A DNA stretch of 46,911 bases, from positions 1-46,911 of the forward strand of contig NZ_JAGGOK010000054.1 in NCBI RefSeq assembly GCF_018614615.1, read 5' to 3'. Below are positions 24,119-32,830 of this stretch, piece after piece (the stretch's first letter is position 1; each line of letters begins with the position of its first letter). The stretch is from Streptomyces sp. ISL-100 (lineage in GTDB: Bacteria; Actinomycetota; Actinomycetes; Streptomycetales; Streptomycetaceae). The position numbers and the translations under genes were made by a program. The notes below the pieces were generated by a model that saw nothing but the letters and a program-made list of their open reading frames with translations, was not told where the DNA came from and made no database searches.

Positions 24119-25336
24119 ATGCCGGACGAAATGGTCTTCAGCCAGGGGCAGTTGAAGCGGGCGCGGTACGCCGTGGCCGCTGTCTTCTGCGTGCACGGCG
24201 CCGTCACTGGCAGCTTTGCGACCCGTATCCCGTGGATCGCGGACCACACGGGCGTCAGCGCGGGCCAGCTCGGCCTGGCCCTGGCCTTCCCGGCGATCGG
24301 CGCCTCGGTGGCGATGCCGCTGGCCGGCGCGATCAGCCACCGGTTCGGGGCGCGGGGCGCGCTGCGCGGGCTACTGGTGCTGTGGACGCTCGCACTGACG
24401 CTGCCCGCCCTGGCGCCGAATCTGCTGACGCTGTGCGGCGCGCTCTTCGTGTACGGCGCGACGGCGGGCATGTCGGACGTGGCGATGAACGCGCTCGGTG
24501 TCGAGGTCGAGAACCGGCTCGACAAGTCGATCATGTCCGGGCTGCACGGCATGTGGAGTGCGGGCGCGTTGATCGGCTCGGCGGCGGGTACGGTCGCCGC
24601 GCACCTGGGCAGTGACGCGCGGCTGCACCACGCGCTGGCGGCGGCCGCGCTGACGGCGCTCGGGCTGGTCGCCTGCCAGGGCGTCCTCGACCTGCGCAGC
24701 GCGCCGGAGGCCCAGGCCCCGCCGCGGTTCGCGCTGCCGCCGAAGTCGGCGCTGGTGATCGGCGCGATCGGGTTCTGCGCGGTCTTCGCCGAGGGCGCGA
24801 GCCTGGACTGGTCGGCGGTCTATCTCCGGGACGTTCTCGACACGTCGGCGGGCGTCGCCGCCGCGTCCACCACGGCGTTCGCGCTGACGATGGCGGTGGC
24901 GCGGCTGGCCGGGGACCGGGTGGTCGACCGGTTCGGTCCGGTACGTACGGTCCGGGTGGGCGGGGTCGCGGCGACGGCCGGCGGCGTACTGGTCGTCGCG
25001 GCGCCCCATCCGGCGCTCGCGATGACCGGCTTCGCACTGATCGGGCTCGGCATCGCGGTGGTCGTTCCGCTGGCCTTCGCGGCGGCGGGGCGCAGTGGGC
25101 CGAACCCGAGCCAGGCGATCGCGGGCGTCGCGACGATCACGTACACGTCCGGTCTGATCGCCCCCTCGGCGATCGGCGCGGTGGCCGACGCGACGTCGCT
25201 GGTGGCGTCGTTCGGGGTGGTGACGGTGCTGGCGTTCGGCCTGGTGGTGGGGGCGGGGGTGCTGCGCGGCGCGGGCCGCGTCCCGGTAGCCGGCGGAAGC
25301 GACGCGCTCGCCCGGGCAGCGGTGACGAAGGAGTAG
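24119..25336 (+). CDS. MFS transporter
   Basis: 405 residues from ATG 24119, with GGGGAGGG 8 nt upstream. About twelve hydrophobic segments are visible, beginning with RYAVAAVFCVHGAVTGSFAT. The family loop motif between helices 2 and 3 reads GAISHRFGARGALRG, and DRVVDRFGPVRTVRVG repeats it in the second half. RIPWIADHTGVSAGQLGLAL is typical of the small-molecule MFS branch that includes fucose permease-like and YbjJ-like proteins. Substrate is unknown; the divergent ROK regulator suggests a sugar or sugar derivative (inference). Confidence 0.85.
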   Translation: MPDEMVFSQGQLKRARYAVAAVFCVHGAVTGSFATRIPWIADHTGVSAGQLGLALAFPAIGASVAMPLAGAISHRFGARGALRGLLVLWTLALTLPALAPNLLTLCGALFVYGATAGMSDVAMNALGVEVENRLDKSIMSGLHGMWSAGALIGSAAGTVAAHLGSDARLHHALAAAALTALGLVACQGVLDLRSAPEAQAPPRFALPPKSALVIGAIGFCAVFAEGASLDWSAVYLRDVLDTSAGVAAASTTAFALTMAVARLAGDRVVDRFGPVRTVRVGGVAATAGGVLVVAAPHPALAMTGFALIGLGIAVVVPLAFAAAGRSGPNPSQAIAGVATITYTSGLIAPSAIGAVADATSLVASFGVVTVLAFGLVVGAGVLRGAGRVPVAGGSDALARAAVTKE

Positions 25337-25377
25337 GGCCGCGCGCCCCGCGGGGCTTCTGGAGGTCGGCCGAATTT

Positions 25378-25485
25378 AGCCCGTCCGGCGTTTGAGGACA
25401 CGCCCGAAGGGCGTCCCGGGGGCCTGGGGGTTTGCCCTAGGTCGGGAGGGGGCGGGGCGGGGAACAACTCCGCAGGACTCCGTCC
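25378..25485 (+). repeat. dispersed intergenic repeat, copy B
   Basis: Starts with AGCCCGTCCGGCGTTTGAGG, followed by a variant middle (cacgcccgaagggcgtcc) and the common tail gggcggggaacaactccgcagg. It fills most of the 182-bp gap between the MFS and GH6 genes. Confidence 0.8.
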
Positions 25486-25518
25486 CGCCGTTGGCGCGGG
25501 CCGACGCCCCTGCGGTCT

Positions 25519-26745
25519 TCAGTCGCCCTTCGCGAGCTGGTAGGCGTAGTCAGGTGTGAACGAACCCGCCGCCCCCTTGCAGCCGTCGGACTCCCCCGGC
25601 AGCTTGATCCACAGGTAGGCGTCGACCCTCGCCTCACCGGTCCGCGTCGTCGGTGACCGGCCGAGGGCCCGGCCCGCCGGGTCGCACCACTGCCCGGCGG
25701 CCGGCGGGCCGTTGCCGTTCCTACTGGTGTCGATGACCGCGCCGAGGCCTGCGGGGCCACCGAGCGCGGCGAGCACGCGCCGGGCGTAGGCGGCCTCGTC
25801 GGTGGTGCGGTGGAAGTTGGAGACGTTGGTGAAGATGCCGTCGCTGCTCGACCTGGCACCCGCCGCGCGCAGAGCGGCAGCCTGCTTCTCGGCGGAGTGC
25901 CACCCGGAGTGGCCCGCGTCGAAGTAGACCTTGGCCCTGGGGTTTGCGGCGTGCAGGGTGCGACCCGCGCGTGCGAGTGAGGCGAACCGCGCCTCCCGCT
26001 CACCCGCCGAGAGGCAGTCGGAGAGCGCGATCGAGTCGGGCTCCAGGATGACGATCACCTCGCCGCTGCCGAGCCCCGCCGCGAAGTCGCCGATCCAGTC
26101 GTCGTACGCCCCGAGGTCCGGCGCACCGCCCTGGGACGCGCCTCCGCAGTCCCGGTCGGGTATCGCGTAGGGCACCAGAACCGGGACCCGTCCCGCCCCC
26201 GCCGCGGCCGAAGTCACGGACCTGACCTGCGCGGTGACGGCGCCCGGGTTGTACGCCGCGAACCAGACGGCGGCGGGCTGGTCGGCTATCCGGGACTTGA
26301 TGAGCGGATGCCTGGGGTCGTCGCGGTTGGCCCTGACCCAGTCGAGCACCTGGGACTCGGGGTGCCGGTAGAGGGCGGCGCCGGGAGGTGGTGAGGCCCG
26401 TGGCCGGGACGCGTGCGTCTTCGTGGGCTCCGCCGGCGAAGGCGTCGAGAACTCCGCCGACTTCGAAGACGACGCCGCGGCCGGCGGCGAAGCCGACGCC
26501 GACGCCTTCACCGAAGGTGTCACCGAAGGGCTCGGCCGCGCGGGCAGCGGCCCCGGAGCCGGCGTTCTGGTCGTCTCGGGCCTTGCGGTGTTCCGGTGGT
26601 CCCCCTCGCCCGCCACCGCGGACATCACACCCGTCACCGTACCGACGGCGACGACCGCCGAAGCCGCGACGGCCATGGCGATGCGGCGCTTGGCGCGCCG
26701 CCGCTCGGCGCGCTCGATCCGGCGCTGCGCACGTAAGCCTGGCAC
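25519..26745 (-). CDS. secreted or membrane-anchored GH6 family glycosidase (endoglucanase-like), TTA codon at position 4
   Basis: 408 residues from GTG 26745, with GGGGGGAG 7-8 nt upstream. The fourth codon is TTA, which in Streptomyces needs the bldA tRNA. A basic N-terminus (RIERAERRRAKRR) precedes a hydrophobic segment (AMAVAASAVVAVGTVTGVM), then a Pro/Ser/Thr-rich linker of about 75 residues. The GH6 domain covers about 120-408: WFAAYNPGAVTAQVR, VPVLVPYAIPDRDCGG, VIVILEPDSIALSDC with the catalytic Asp237, VYFDAGHSGWHS, VIDTSRNGNGP and DAYLWIKLPGESDGCKG. These are full GH6 signatures, so hydrolysis of beta-1,4-glucan is expected. No carbohydrate-binding module is present. Confidence 0.93.
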   Translation of the reverse strand: MPGLRAQRRIERAERRRAKRRIAMAVAASAVVAVGTVTGVMSAVAGEGDHRNTARPETTRTPAPGPLPARPSPSVTPSVKASASASPPAAASSSKSAEFSTPSPAEPTKTHASRPRASPPPGAALYRHPESQVLDWVRANRDDPRHPLIKSRIADQPAAVWFAAYNPGAVTAQVRSVTSAAAGAGRVPVLVPYAIPDRDCGGASQGGAPDLGAYDDWIGDFAAGLGSGEVIVILEPDSIALSDCLSAGEREARFASLARAGRTLHAANPRAKVYFDAGHSGWHSAEKQAAALRAAGARSSSDGIFTNVSNFHRTTDEAAYARRVLAALGGPAGLGAVIDTSRNGNGPPAAGQWCDPAGRALGRSPTTRTGEARVDAYLWIKLPGESDGCKGAAGSFTPDYAYQLAKGD

Positions 26746-26865
26746 CTTGGCACTCCCCCCAGATGGCCCATCCCCCGGCGCCCGCGACCCGGTTCGTTCC
26801 CCCGTTGTGGGGAAGCCCGGGCCTACGGCACCCGGTGAAAAGCCTAGGGCTGCGACGCTGCCCGT

Positions 26866-27579
26866 ATGGCGCAGATCGAGCACTTCCCAGCTCAGACGGA
26901 CCGCTCCCGGACCTCGGTCGACACTGTTGTGGCGCGGATGCGTTCCTTCCGCTGCGACTGGCCGCCGTCGGACGGGCTCGCGGTCTTCAACCGGGTCTAT
27001 CTGGCGGTCACCGAGGAGATCGACCGGCGTATCGACGGCGGCCTGTTCCCCGACGCCCGCACTGCCGCCACCCTCGACGTGCTCTTCGCCGAGCGCTACC
27101 TGGCCGCCGTCGACGCCTCGTCCGCGGGCCGGCGGGAGCCCGCCTGCTGGCGGCCGCTGCTGCAGTACCGGCGCCATCCGGGCGTACGACCGCTGCAGTT
27201 CGCGCTCGCCGGGATCAACGCACACATCGGGCACGACCTGGCGCTGGCCGTGGTCGACACCTGCCACGCGCTCGACTGCCGGCCGGCCGATCTGGAGGGG
27301 GACTTCGACCGGGTGGGCGACACGCTGGTGGCGCTGGAGGAGCGTATCCGCGAGGAGCTGATGCCGGGGCCCGACCTGCTGGAGATCGCCGATCCGCTGA
27401 CGCATCTGCTCGGCTCGTGGAGCCTGGAGCGGGCCCGCGACGCCACCTGGTCCGCCGCCCGCCTCCTGTGGCGACTGCGCGAACTGCCCGAACTGACCGA
27501 GGAGTTCACGGAGCGGCTGGACGCCGGGGTGGGACTGGTCGGCCGAATGCTGCTGACCCCCCTGCCCGGCGGCGACTGA
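26866..27579 (+). CDS. DUF5995 family protein
   Basis: 237 residues from ATG 26866, with no clear ribosome-binding site. The sequence is mostly alpha-helical and cytosolic. The family-like segments are GLAVFNRVYLAVTEEIDRRI, the RPLQFALAGINAHIGHDLAL block with two His, and LIGSWSLERARD-like helix near the end (LLGSWSLERARD). The conserved His/Asp residues in NAHIGHD suggest a metal or cofactor site, but no reaction is known for this family. It is divergent from the GH6 gene and 153 bp upstream of the PstS-like gene. Confidence 0.75.
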   Translation: MAQIEHFPAQTDRSRTSVDTVVARMRSFRCDWPPSDGLAVFNRVYLAVTEEIDRRIDGGLFPDARTAATLDVLFAERYLAAVDASSAGRREPACWRPLLQYRRHPGVRPLQFALAGINAHIGHDLALAVVDTCHALDCRPADLEGDFDRVGDTLVALEERIREELMPGPDLLEIADPLTHLLGSWSLERARDATWSAARLLWRLRELPELTEEFTERLDAGVGLVGRMLLTPLPGGD

Positions 27580-27732
27580 TCCCCGGGCCCGACGGCGCGG
27601 CACCGGTGAATCCCCGGTGAACAGCGTCCGTCGGACCGCCCGAGGCCGCGCTTCCTCCCCACGCCTCGCCCTACCCTGACCCGCACAAGCGCACGAACAA
27701 GCGCGCACCGGCCGGCTGGGCGAGGACAACAC

Positions 27733-29279
27733 GTGAAGTGGCTGAATCCCGAGAACGTGGTGGCGCTGCTCACCGCCGTGGTCGGTGTGGCCGCCGCCGT
27801 CGGCCCCTTCTGGTACGAGCGCCGGGTCCCCCGCCGCAAGCGGATCGGCTACCGCGTGCAGATGGACACGCCAATAGGCGGCGACGCGCGCAACGGCCAC
27901 GACACCGTGCGGCTCGGCCTGTTCGACGACTCCCCCGACATGTCCAACGCCACCCTCGTCCTGCTCCGTATCGAGAACGACGGCGCGCAGGGCATCTCCG
28001 CCACCGACTACACCGGACCCGACACCCACGGCCTCACCGTGCACTTCACCGACCGCACCGTCCGCGGCGTAGCGGTCACCCAGCCCAACCCGAACACGCG
28101 CACCTCATGGCGCACTTCACTCCCGCCGCCGGTATGCGCCACCACCTGAACCGGGTCCACCTGCCGAAGGTTCCGCTCAACCGGGGCCAGCACTACAAAC
28201 TCCTCGTGCTGCTCGGCGGAGGCGGCGTCGGCAGTACGGTCCGGGTGACCGGCGGCATTCAGGACGGCGACGTGGTGCCCAACGAGAGCACCACCCCGGA
28301 CGACAAGCCACCGCTCTTCAGGAGACCGGCCCGCGCCATCACTTTCGCGCTCGCCGTCTGCGTCATAGCCCTGGCCACCCTCACCGTCGTACGTGACAAC
28401 CCCGGCCCACCGCCCATGGGGTGCGCAACCGGGGAGCTGACCGTCACCGGATCCACGGCCTTCACACCGGTCGCCGAGGAACTGGCCGAGAAGTACCAGG
28501 AGGAATGCCCCGGTTCGAAGGTCACCGTGGACACGCACGGCAGCACCGCCGGAATCCGCAGTCTCGACGAGGCGGGCAGCGCTGCCGAGGACGGATCGCC
28601 CCCGCTGATCGCCCTCTCCGACGGTCCCAAGCCCAACGGCTATCCCCAGTTGCGCGAGAGCCGGGTCGCCGTGTCCGCTTTCGCGCTCGTGCTGAATGAC
28701 CAAGTGCCGCTCAAGGGGCTGACGACCGCGCAGGTACGGCGGCTGTACGCCGGCGGCATCCGCAATTGGAAGGAACTCGACGGCCCCGACCTGCCGGTCC
28801 GCCTGATCAGCCGGGATGCCAACTCCGGGACCCGGCAGGTCTTCCAGCGCAGAGTGCTGGGCAGGGGCGAGCCCGCCAACTCCTCGCAGGACTGCGTCGA
28901 CCGGGACGACGGGCGGGACGACGCGCGGGCCGGTGTCATCCGCTGCGAACTCGACTCCACCGAGCAGGTCCTGGCCAAGGTCGCCTCGGTCCCCGGCGCT
29001 CTCGGCTACAGCGAGCTGCGCTCATCCGGCACCGCCCCCGAAGGCCTGCACCGCCTGCGACTGGACGGCCGGGAGCCGAGCATCGAGAAGATCGGGACCA
29101 GCGGCTACCCGTACCACGAGATCGAGTACGCCTACACGTACGGCAGCCCGCCCGCCGACTCCCTGGTCTCCAGCTTCCTCGTCTACCTGACGCGCGGCAG
29201 TGGCCAGGACATCATCCGCACCCACGGCCACCTGCCGTGCGCCGCCCCGGAAGCGGCGAAGCCCTGCGCCGGAGGGTGA
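27733..29279 (+). pseudogene. membrane-anchored PstS-like binding protein with a frameshift
   Basis: The frame from GTG 27733 encodes an N-terminal membrane helix (VVALLTAVVGVAAAVG) and an extracytoplasmic-like region up to RGVAVTQPNPN at about 28098. The continuing sequence (HAHLMAHFTPAAG, LPKVPLNRGQHYKLLVLLGG) lies in the -1 frame from about 28095 to the stop at 29279. That part holds a second membrane helix (AITFALAVCVIALATLTVV) and a phosphate-binding-protein-like domain: ELTVTGSTAFTPVAEELAEK, HGSTAGIRSLDEAG, FALVLNDQVPLKGLTTAQVR and LISRDANSGTRQVFQRRVL. Joining the frames gives about 515 residues, which fits intact relatives as I recall them. A one-base deletion or a sequencing error is the simplest cause; programmed slippage is possible but no strong slippery site was seen. 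Confidence 0.75.
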
Positions 29280-29310
29280 ACCGGACAGCAGGGCGGGTTT
29301 GATGACCGCC

Positions 29311-29339
29311 CGGGGCCGGCCGGATCGCGGCCGGCCCCG
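29311..29339. terminator. bidirectional terminator between the PstS-like gene and davB
   Basis: CGGGGCCGGCCG (29311-29322) pairs perfectly with CGGCCGGCCCCG (29328-29339) over a 5-base loop, midway between the convergent stop codons. Confidence 0.8.
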
Positions 29340-29362
29340 AGCGGCACGTTTCTGGGAGCCGC

Positions 29363-31054
29363 TCAGTCCTCCGGCAGCTCGACCGGGGCGATCTCGTCGT
29401 AGAGGTCGCCGGGGCCCGGGTTCGTCGGGTCGGTCGTACCGCCGAAGTGGTGCATGACGCCCCACACCGCGTTCAGCGCGGTCTGTACGGCGCCTTCGGC
29501 CCACCCGGCCGTCCAGGAGATGTCGTCGCCCGCGAGGAAGATGCCGCGCTTGTCCTCGGGGAGGCTGTCCTGCATGAAGTGGGTGAACAGGCGGCGCTGG
29601 TAGCGGTAGTGGCCGGGCAGGTTCGCCTTGAAGGCGCCCATGAAGTACGGCTCGTTCTCCCACGACACCGTCACCGGGTTGCCGATGATGTGACGGCGGA
29701 TGTCGACCTTCGGGTAGATCTCGCCGAGGGACTTCAGCATGACCTCCATCCGCTCGTTCGCGGACAGCGGCAGCCACTTGAGGCTGTCGTCGCACCAGGT
29801 GTACGAGAGGCAGATGGTGGCCGGCTTGTCCGGACCGTCGTCCAGCAGGTACGTACCGCGCGTCATCCGGTCGGTCAGCGTCATCGACATGACGTCCCGG
29901 CCGGTCTCCTCGTCCTTGTCCAGCCAGAACGGCCGGTCCACGGGCACGAACAGCTTGGACGACTCCATGTAGTGAGTACGCTCCATCGCCGTCCAGTGGT
30001 CGATGGGGAACAGCGAGTCGTCGCACGTGATCTTGGAGAGCAGCATCCAGGACTGCGCGGTGAAGATCGCCACCGGGTACGTCCGGATGTCGCCGGAGGC
30101 GTCGGTGACGGTGATCCGGTTGCCGGCCGTGCGGTGCAGGCGCGTCACGGCGGGCTTCGGCTCGCCCTCGTGGAGCGACTTCAGCGACGTACCGAGCGGC
30201 CAGTGCACGAGCTTCTGCGGCTCGCGCTCCCAGAGCCGGACGGGGAGCTGCTGGCTGCCGCCGACGATGCCCCGGTGGTGGTCGTCCGCCTCGGTGTAGA
30301 CGACGCGCAGGATCTCAAGAATCGAGTTCGGGAAGTCGGTGTCCCAGCCACCGGTCCCGAACCCGACCTGGCCGAAGATCTCGCGGTGCCGGAAGGACTT
30401 GAAGGCCTCCGACTCGCAGAGGAAGCCGTAGAAGGTCTGGTTGTCCAGCTTCTCGACGAGCTGCGCCCAGATCTCACGGATGCGCGGTACGTCGCGCTCC
30501 CGCATGGCCTGGTTCATGTCGGTGAAGTCGGCGCCCTCTTCGAGGCAGGCGTTCCAGGCGTTCATCACGTCGCGGTAGACCTGCGGCAGGTCGTCGACGG
30601 TCACGGCGTAGTGCGACTCGCCCTTGAGGTCGACGACGGTCGACGGGGTCTCGGGGGCCAGCGGGTTGGGGAACGCCTTCGTCTCCAGCCCCACCAGGTC
30701 GATGTAGTGCTGGAGCGCGGTGGACGACGGAGGGAAGCGCATCGCGCCCATCTCGGCGGTCAGCGACTCGTCGCAGCCCTCGAAGCCGACGGTACGCAGC
30801 CGGCCGCCGATCTGGTCGGCCTCGTACACGACGGGCTTGAGGCCCATCTTCATGAGCTCGTACGCCGCGATGATGCCCGAGAGCCCGCCGCCGATGACCG
30901 CGACCTCGGTGCCGTGCTCGGTCGCCGGTATCTGGCCGAGGCCGGCCGGGTGCGCGAGGAAGTCGTCGTACGCGTAAGGGAAGTCCGGCCCGAACATGGT
31001 GATCGGCGGCTGCGCGTCGGTGTGCTGGACGGCGGTGGGCACCGTGGACGTCAT
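29363..31054 (-). CDS. davB: flavin monoamine oxidase, probable lysine 2-monooxygenase
   Basis: 563 residues from ATG 31054. The FAD-binding Rossmann motif is VIGGGLSGIIAAYELMKMG, followed by VVYEADQIGGRLRT, and the C-terminal FAD segment is IFLAGDDISWTAGWAEGAVQ. The N-terminal ITMFGPDFPYAYDDFLAHPA block and the C-terminal HHFGGTTDPTNPGPGD match what I recall of Pseudomonas putida DavB, of similar length. DavB converts L-lysine to 5-aminovaleramide with O2, releasing CO2. The partner amidase gene lies directly upstream. The main alternative is a tryptophan 2-monooxygenase (IaaM), the closest sister family; gene context with a nitrilase-fold amidase, Lrp regulator and amino acid permease favours lysine but does not prove it. 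Confidence 0.82.
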   Translation of the reverse strand: MTSTVPTAVQHTDAQPPITMFGPDFPYAYDDFLAHPAGLGQIPATEHGTEVAVIGGGLSGIIAAYELMKMGLKPVVYEADQIGGRLRTVGFEGCDESLTAEMGAMRFPPSSTALQHYIDLVGLETKAFPNPLAPETPSTVVDLKGESHYAVTVDDLPQVYRDVMNAWNACLEEGADFTDMNQAMRERDVPRIREIWAQLVEKLDNQTFYGFLCESEAFKSFRHREIFGQVGFGTGGWDTDFPNSILEILRVVYTEADDHHRGIVGGSQQLPVRLWEREPQKLVHWPLGTSLKSLHEGEPKPAVTRLHRTAGNRITVTDASGDIRTYPVAIFTAQSWMLLSKITCDDSLFPIDHWTAMERTHYMESSKLFVPVDRPFWLDKDEETGRDVMSMTLTDRMTRGTYLLDDGPDKPATICLSYTWCDDSLKWLPLSANERMEVMLKSLGEIYPKVDIRRHIIGNPVTVSWENEPYFMGAFKANLPGHYRYQRRLFTHFMQDSLPEDKRGIFLAGDDISWTAGWAEGAVQTALNAVWGVMHHFGGTTDPTNPGPGDLYDEIAPVELPED

Positions 31055-31117
31055 GGGGTCGGACTCCTTGCAATGCAGCGGAAAGCAGAAAGAAAAGGGG
31101 CGAGGCTTGGGGGCGCG

Positions 31118-31933
31118 TCAGACCAGGGACACCAGGGACGCGTAAAGCCCGGGGCGGCGGTCGAGCAGGTACGGGTTGTTCTCGCGCGAGGCCCGCAGGA
31201 ACTCGGGGTCGGCGTCGCCGAACACCAGCTCCTCACCGCGGCCCGCACGGGCGCGCGAGGCCCCGTCGGGACCGGCCAGGCAGCTGAGCCCGACGAACTC
31301 GAAGTCGCCTTCGGGCCCGGTCCGGTTGACGTAGGCGACGTACATCTGGTTCTCGAAGGCCCGCACCGGCACGACGGACTCGGCAACGAACTGGAACGGG
31401 TGCATCTGTGCGGTAGGCACCAGCAGCAGGTCGGTGCCCGCGAGCGCGTGGGCGCGGACGTTCTCCGGGAATTCGACGTCGTAACAGATCATGAGGCCGA
31501 CGGTCAGCCCGCCGAGCTCCGCCTGTACGACCGTGTCCTCGCCCGGGGTGAACCACTCCTGCTCGAAGCCGCCGAAGAGGTGGGTCTTGCGGTAGTTCGC
31601 GAGCCGCGTGCCGTCGGGCCCGATGAGCTGGGCCGAGTTGTACACGACATCCCCGTCCTCCCCGTCGCGCTCCGGGTAGCCGTAGTGGACGGCGAGTCCA
31701 TGGCGTACGGCGATGTCCGCGACGGCGTCGGCGGCCTCTCCGTCGGCGGGCTCGGCCAGCCGGTGTACGTCGGCCCCGATGGCGTAGCCGGTGAGGAACA
31801 TCTCCGGGCAGACCAGCAGCCCGGCACCGGCGGCCGCCGCACGGCCCGCGGCCTCGTCGAGAACCTTGAGGTTCGCGTCGACGTCGCCGGGACGGCCGGA
31901 GCTCTGGAGCAGTGCGGTGCGCAACGGCGGCAT
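31118..31933 (-). CDS. davA: carbon-nitrogen hydrolase, probable 5-aminovaleramidase
   Basis: 271 residues from ATG 31933 (GAGGT upstream). A nitrilase-superfamily amidase with the catalytic triad visible: Glu in LLVCPEMFLTGY, Lys in NYRKTHLFGGFEQEW, and Cys in VGLMICYDVEFPENVRAHA. Length is close to DavA of Pseudomonas. It would hydrolyse 5-aminovaleramide, the product of DavB, to 5-aminovalerate and ammonia. The two genes are 63 bp apart in the same direction. If the oxidase uses tryptophan instead, this enzyme would be an indole-3-acetamide hydrolase, though those are usually of the amidase-signature family, which supports the lysine reading. The later steps (transaminase, semialdehyde dehydrogenase) are not in the window. 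Confidence 0.82.
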   Translation of the reverse strand: MPPLRTALLQSSGRPGDVDANLKVLDEAAGRAAAAGAGLLVCPEMFLTGYAIGADVHRLAEPADGEAADAVADIAVRHGLAVHYGYPERDGEDGDVVYNSAQLIGPDGTRLANYRKTHLFGGFEQEWFTPGEDTVVQAELGGLTVGLMICYDVEFPENVRAHALAGTDLLLVPTAQMHPFQFVAESVVPVRAFENQMYVAYVNRTGPEGDFEFVGLSCLAGPDGASRARAGRGEELVFGDADPEFLRASRENNPYLLDRRPGLYASLVSLV

Positions 31934-32126
31934 GGCTGACCTCGGGCAGATGGGGAGGGTGTTCGGGGAGACGTAATGACGGTACGTTCCGCGCTCGCAC
32001 CGGGACAAGGCGCGACCGTTGCGGACCGACCGTCGATCCGTTGCGCAGTTTGCGCGGGGGGCGGCGATTCATTGCGCGTACGCCGGTGGGTCCGGGGCGG
32101 TACGGCCCTGCGGGGCCTTTTTCCTA

Positions 32127-32206
32127 CCCGCCCCTTCCCGAACGGGGGGCAAGCCCCCAGCCCCCGGACGCCCTACGGGCGTGTCCTCAAACGCCGACGG
32201 GCTGGA
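32127..32206 (-). repeat. dispersed intergenic repeat, copy C (inverted)
   Basis: Carries GTCCTCAAACGCC-GACGGGC, the reverse complement of the repeat core with one base missing, and the inverted cccgccccttcccgaac tract at its start. It faces copy D across a palindrome. Confidence 0.8.
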
Positions 32207-32211
32207 TTTGC

Positions 32212-32241
32212 CCGCTGAGCGGGAACATTCCCGCTCAGCGG
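32212..32241. repeat. perfect 14-bp palindrome at the centre of an inverted repeat pair
   Basis: CCGCTGAGCGGGAA (32212-32225) and TTCCCGCTCAGCGG (32228-32241) are exact reverse complements with a 2-base gap. Outside them GGCTGGAT (32200-32207) pairs with ATCCAGCC (32246-32253), and the repeat copies extend the pairing, so nearly 90 bases can form a long cruciform or hairpin. Confidence 0.85.
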
Positions 32242-32245
32242 CACT

Positions 32246-32358
32246 ATCCAGCCCGTCCGGCGTTTGAGGACCGGGGTCTGGGGCAGCGGCCCCACGCGGC
32301 GGAGCCGCAAAATGTCACAGCCGGGAAGGGGCGGGTCGGGGAAGGCCCGCCGCAGGCG
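32246..32358 (+). repeat. dispersed intergenic repeat, copy D
   Basis: Contains AGCCCGTCCGGCGTTTGAGG, accggggtctggggcagc, and the tail gggaaggggcgggtcgggga. It ends close to the stop of the Lrp-type regulator gene. Confidence 0.85.
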
Positions 32359-32364
32359 AATCTC

Positions 32365-32820
32365 CTACGCCGGCGCGCCCGACGAGAAGCGCCTGAGCAA
32401 CGGCGACAGCACCAGCACCGACTTCGTGCGCTCCACGAACGGCTCCCCCGCGATCCGCTCCAGCACCCGCTCGAAGTGCCGCATATCAGAAGCGAAGATC
32501 TGGACGACGGCGTCCGCGTCACCGGTGACGGTCGACGCGGACACCACCTCCGGGTACCGCGACAAGCCACGCCGGATGTCATCGGGGGACGTGTTGTGGC
32601 GGCAGTACATCTCGATGAAGCCCTCGGTCTCCCAGCCGAGCGCCGCCGGGTCCACCCGTACGGTGAACCCGGTGATCGCTCCCTCGGCGCGCAGCCGGTC
32701 CACCCGCCGTTTGACGGCGGGGGCGGAGAGGCCGACCTCGGAACCGATGTCCGCGTAGGAGCGGCGGGCATCCTCAGCGAGGGCGTGGACGATGCGTTCG
32801 TCGAGATCGTTCAGTCGCAC
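32365..32820 (-). CDS. Lrp/AsnC-family transcriptional regulator
   Basis: 151 residues from GTG 32820. The N-terminal helix-turn-helix is typical: LNDLDERIVHALAEDARRS, YADIGSEVGLSAPAVKRRVD, RLRAEGAITGFTVRVDPAAL. The C-terminal RAM/ACT-like domain includes VVSASTVTGDADAVVQIFA. Length is standard. It lies 10 bp downstream of the permease gene and upstream of davA, all in one orientation. As part of this module it probably senses lysine or another amino acid and controls the permease and davBA, helped by the repeated TTGCGCA-like motifs in both promoter regions (inference). Confidence 0.92.
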   Translation of the reverse strand: MRLNDLDERIVHALAEDARRSYADIGSEVGLSAPAVKRRVDRLRAEGAITGFTVRVDPAALGWETEGFIEMYCRHNTSPDDIRRGLSRYPEVVSASTVTGDADAVVQIFASDMRHFERVLERIAGEPFVERTKSVLVLSPLLRRFSSGAPA

Positions 32821-32830
32821 GGGCGGTGGA

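Larger units (their letters stand above)
31934..32364. promoter_or_regulatory. davA upstream region with TTGCG motifs and a repeat block
   Basis: This 431-bp gene-free stretch has three parts. From 32015 to 32082 TTGCG-type motifs recur (CGTTGCGGAC, CGTTGCGCAGTTTGCGCGG, and CGATTCATTGCGCGTACG at 32065-32082), probable operator elements for the nearby Lrp/AsnC regulator. At 32104-32122 a plus-strand hairpin GGCCC/GGGCC is followed by TTTTT. From 32127 to 32358 lies an inverted pair of the dispersed repeat. Confidence 0.5.

Noticed and set aside
29447..31939. Plus-strand 830-codon open frame
   Set aside because: It is antisense to davB and davA, with Val/Gly/Arg/His-rich shadow composition and no domain. 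The minus strand has clear FAD and nitrilase motifs.
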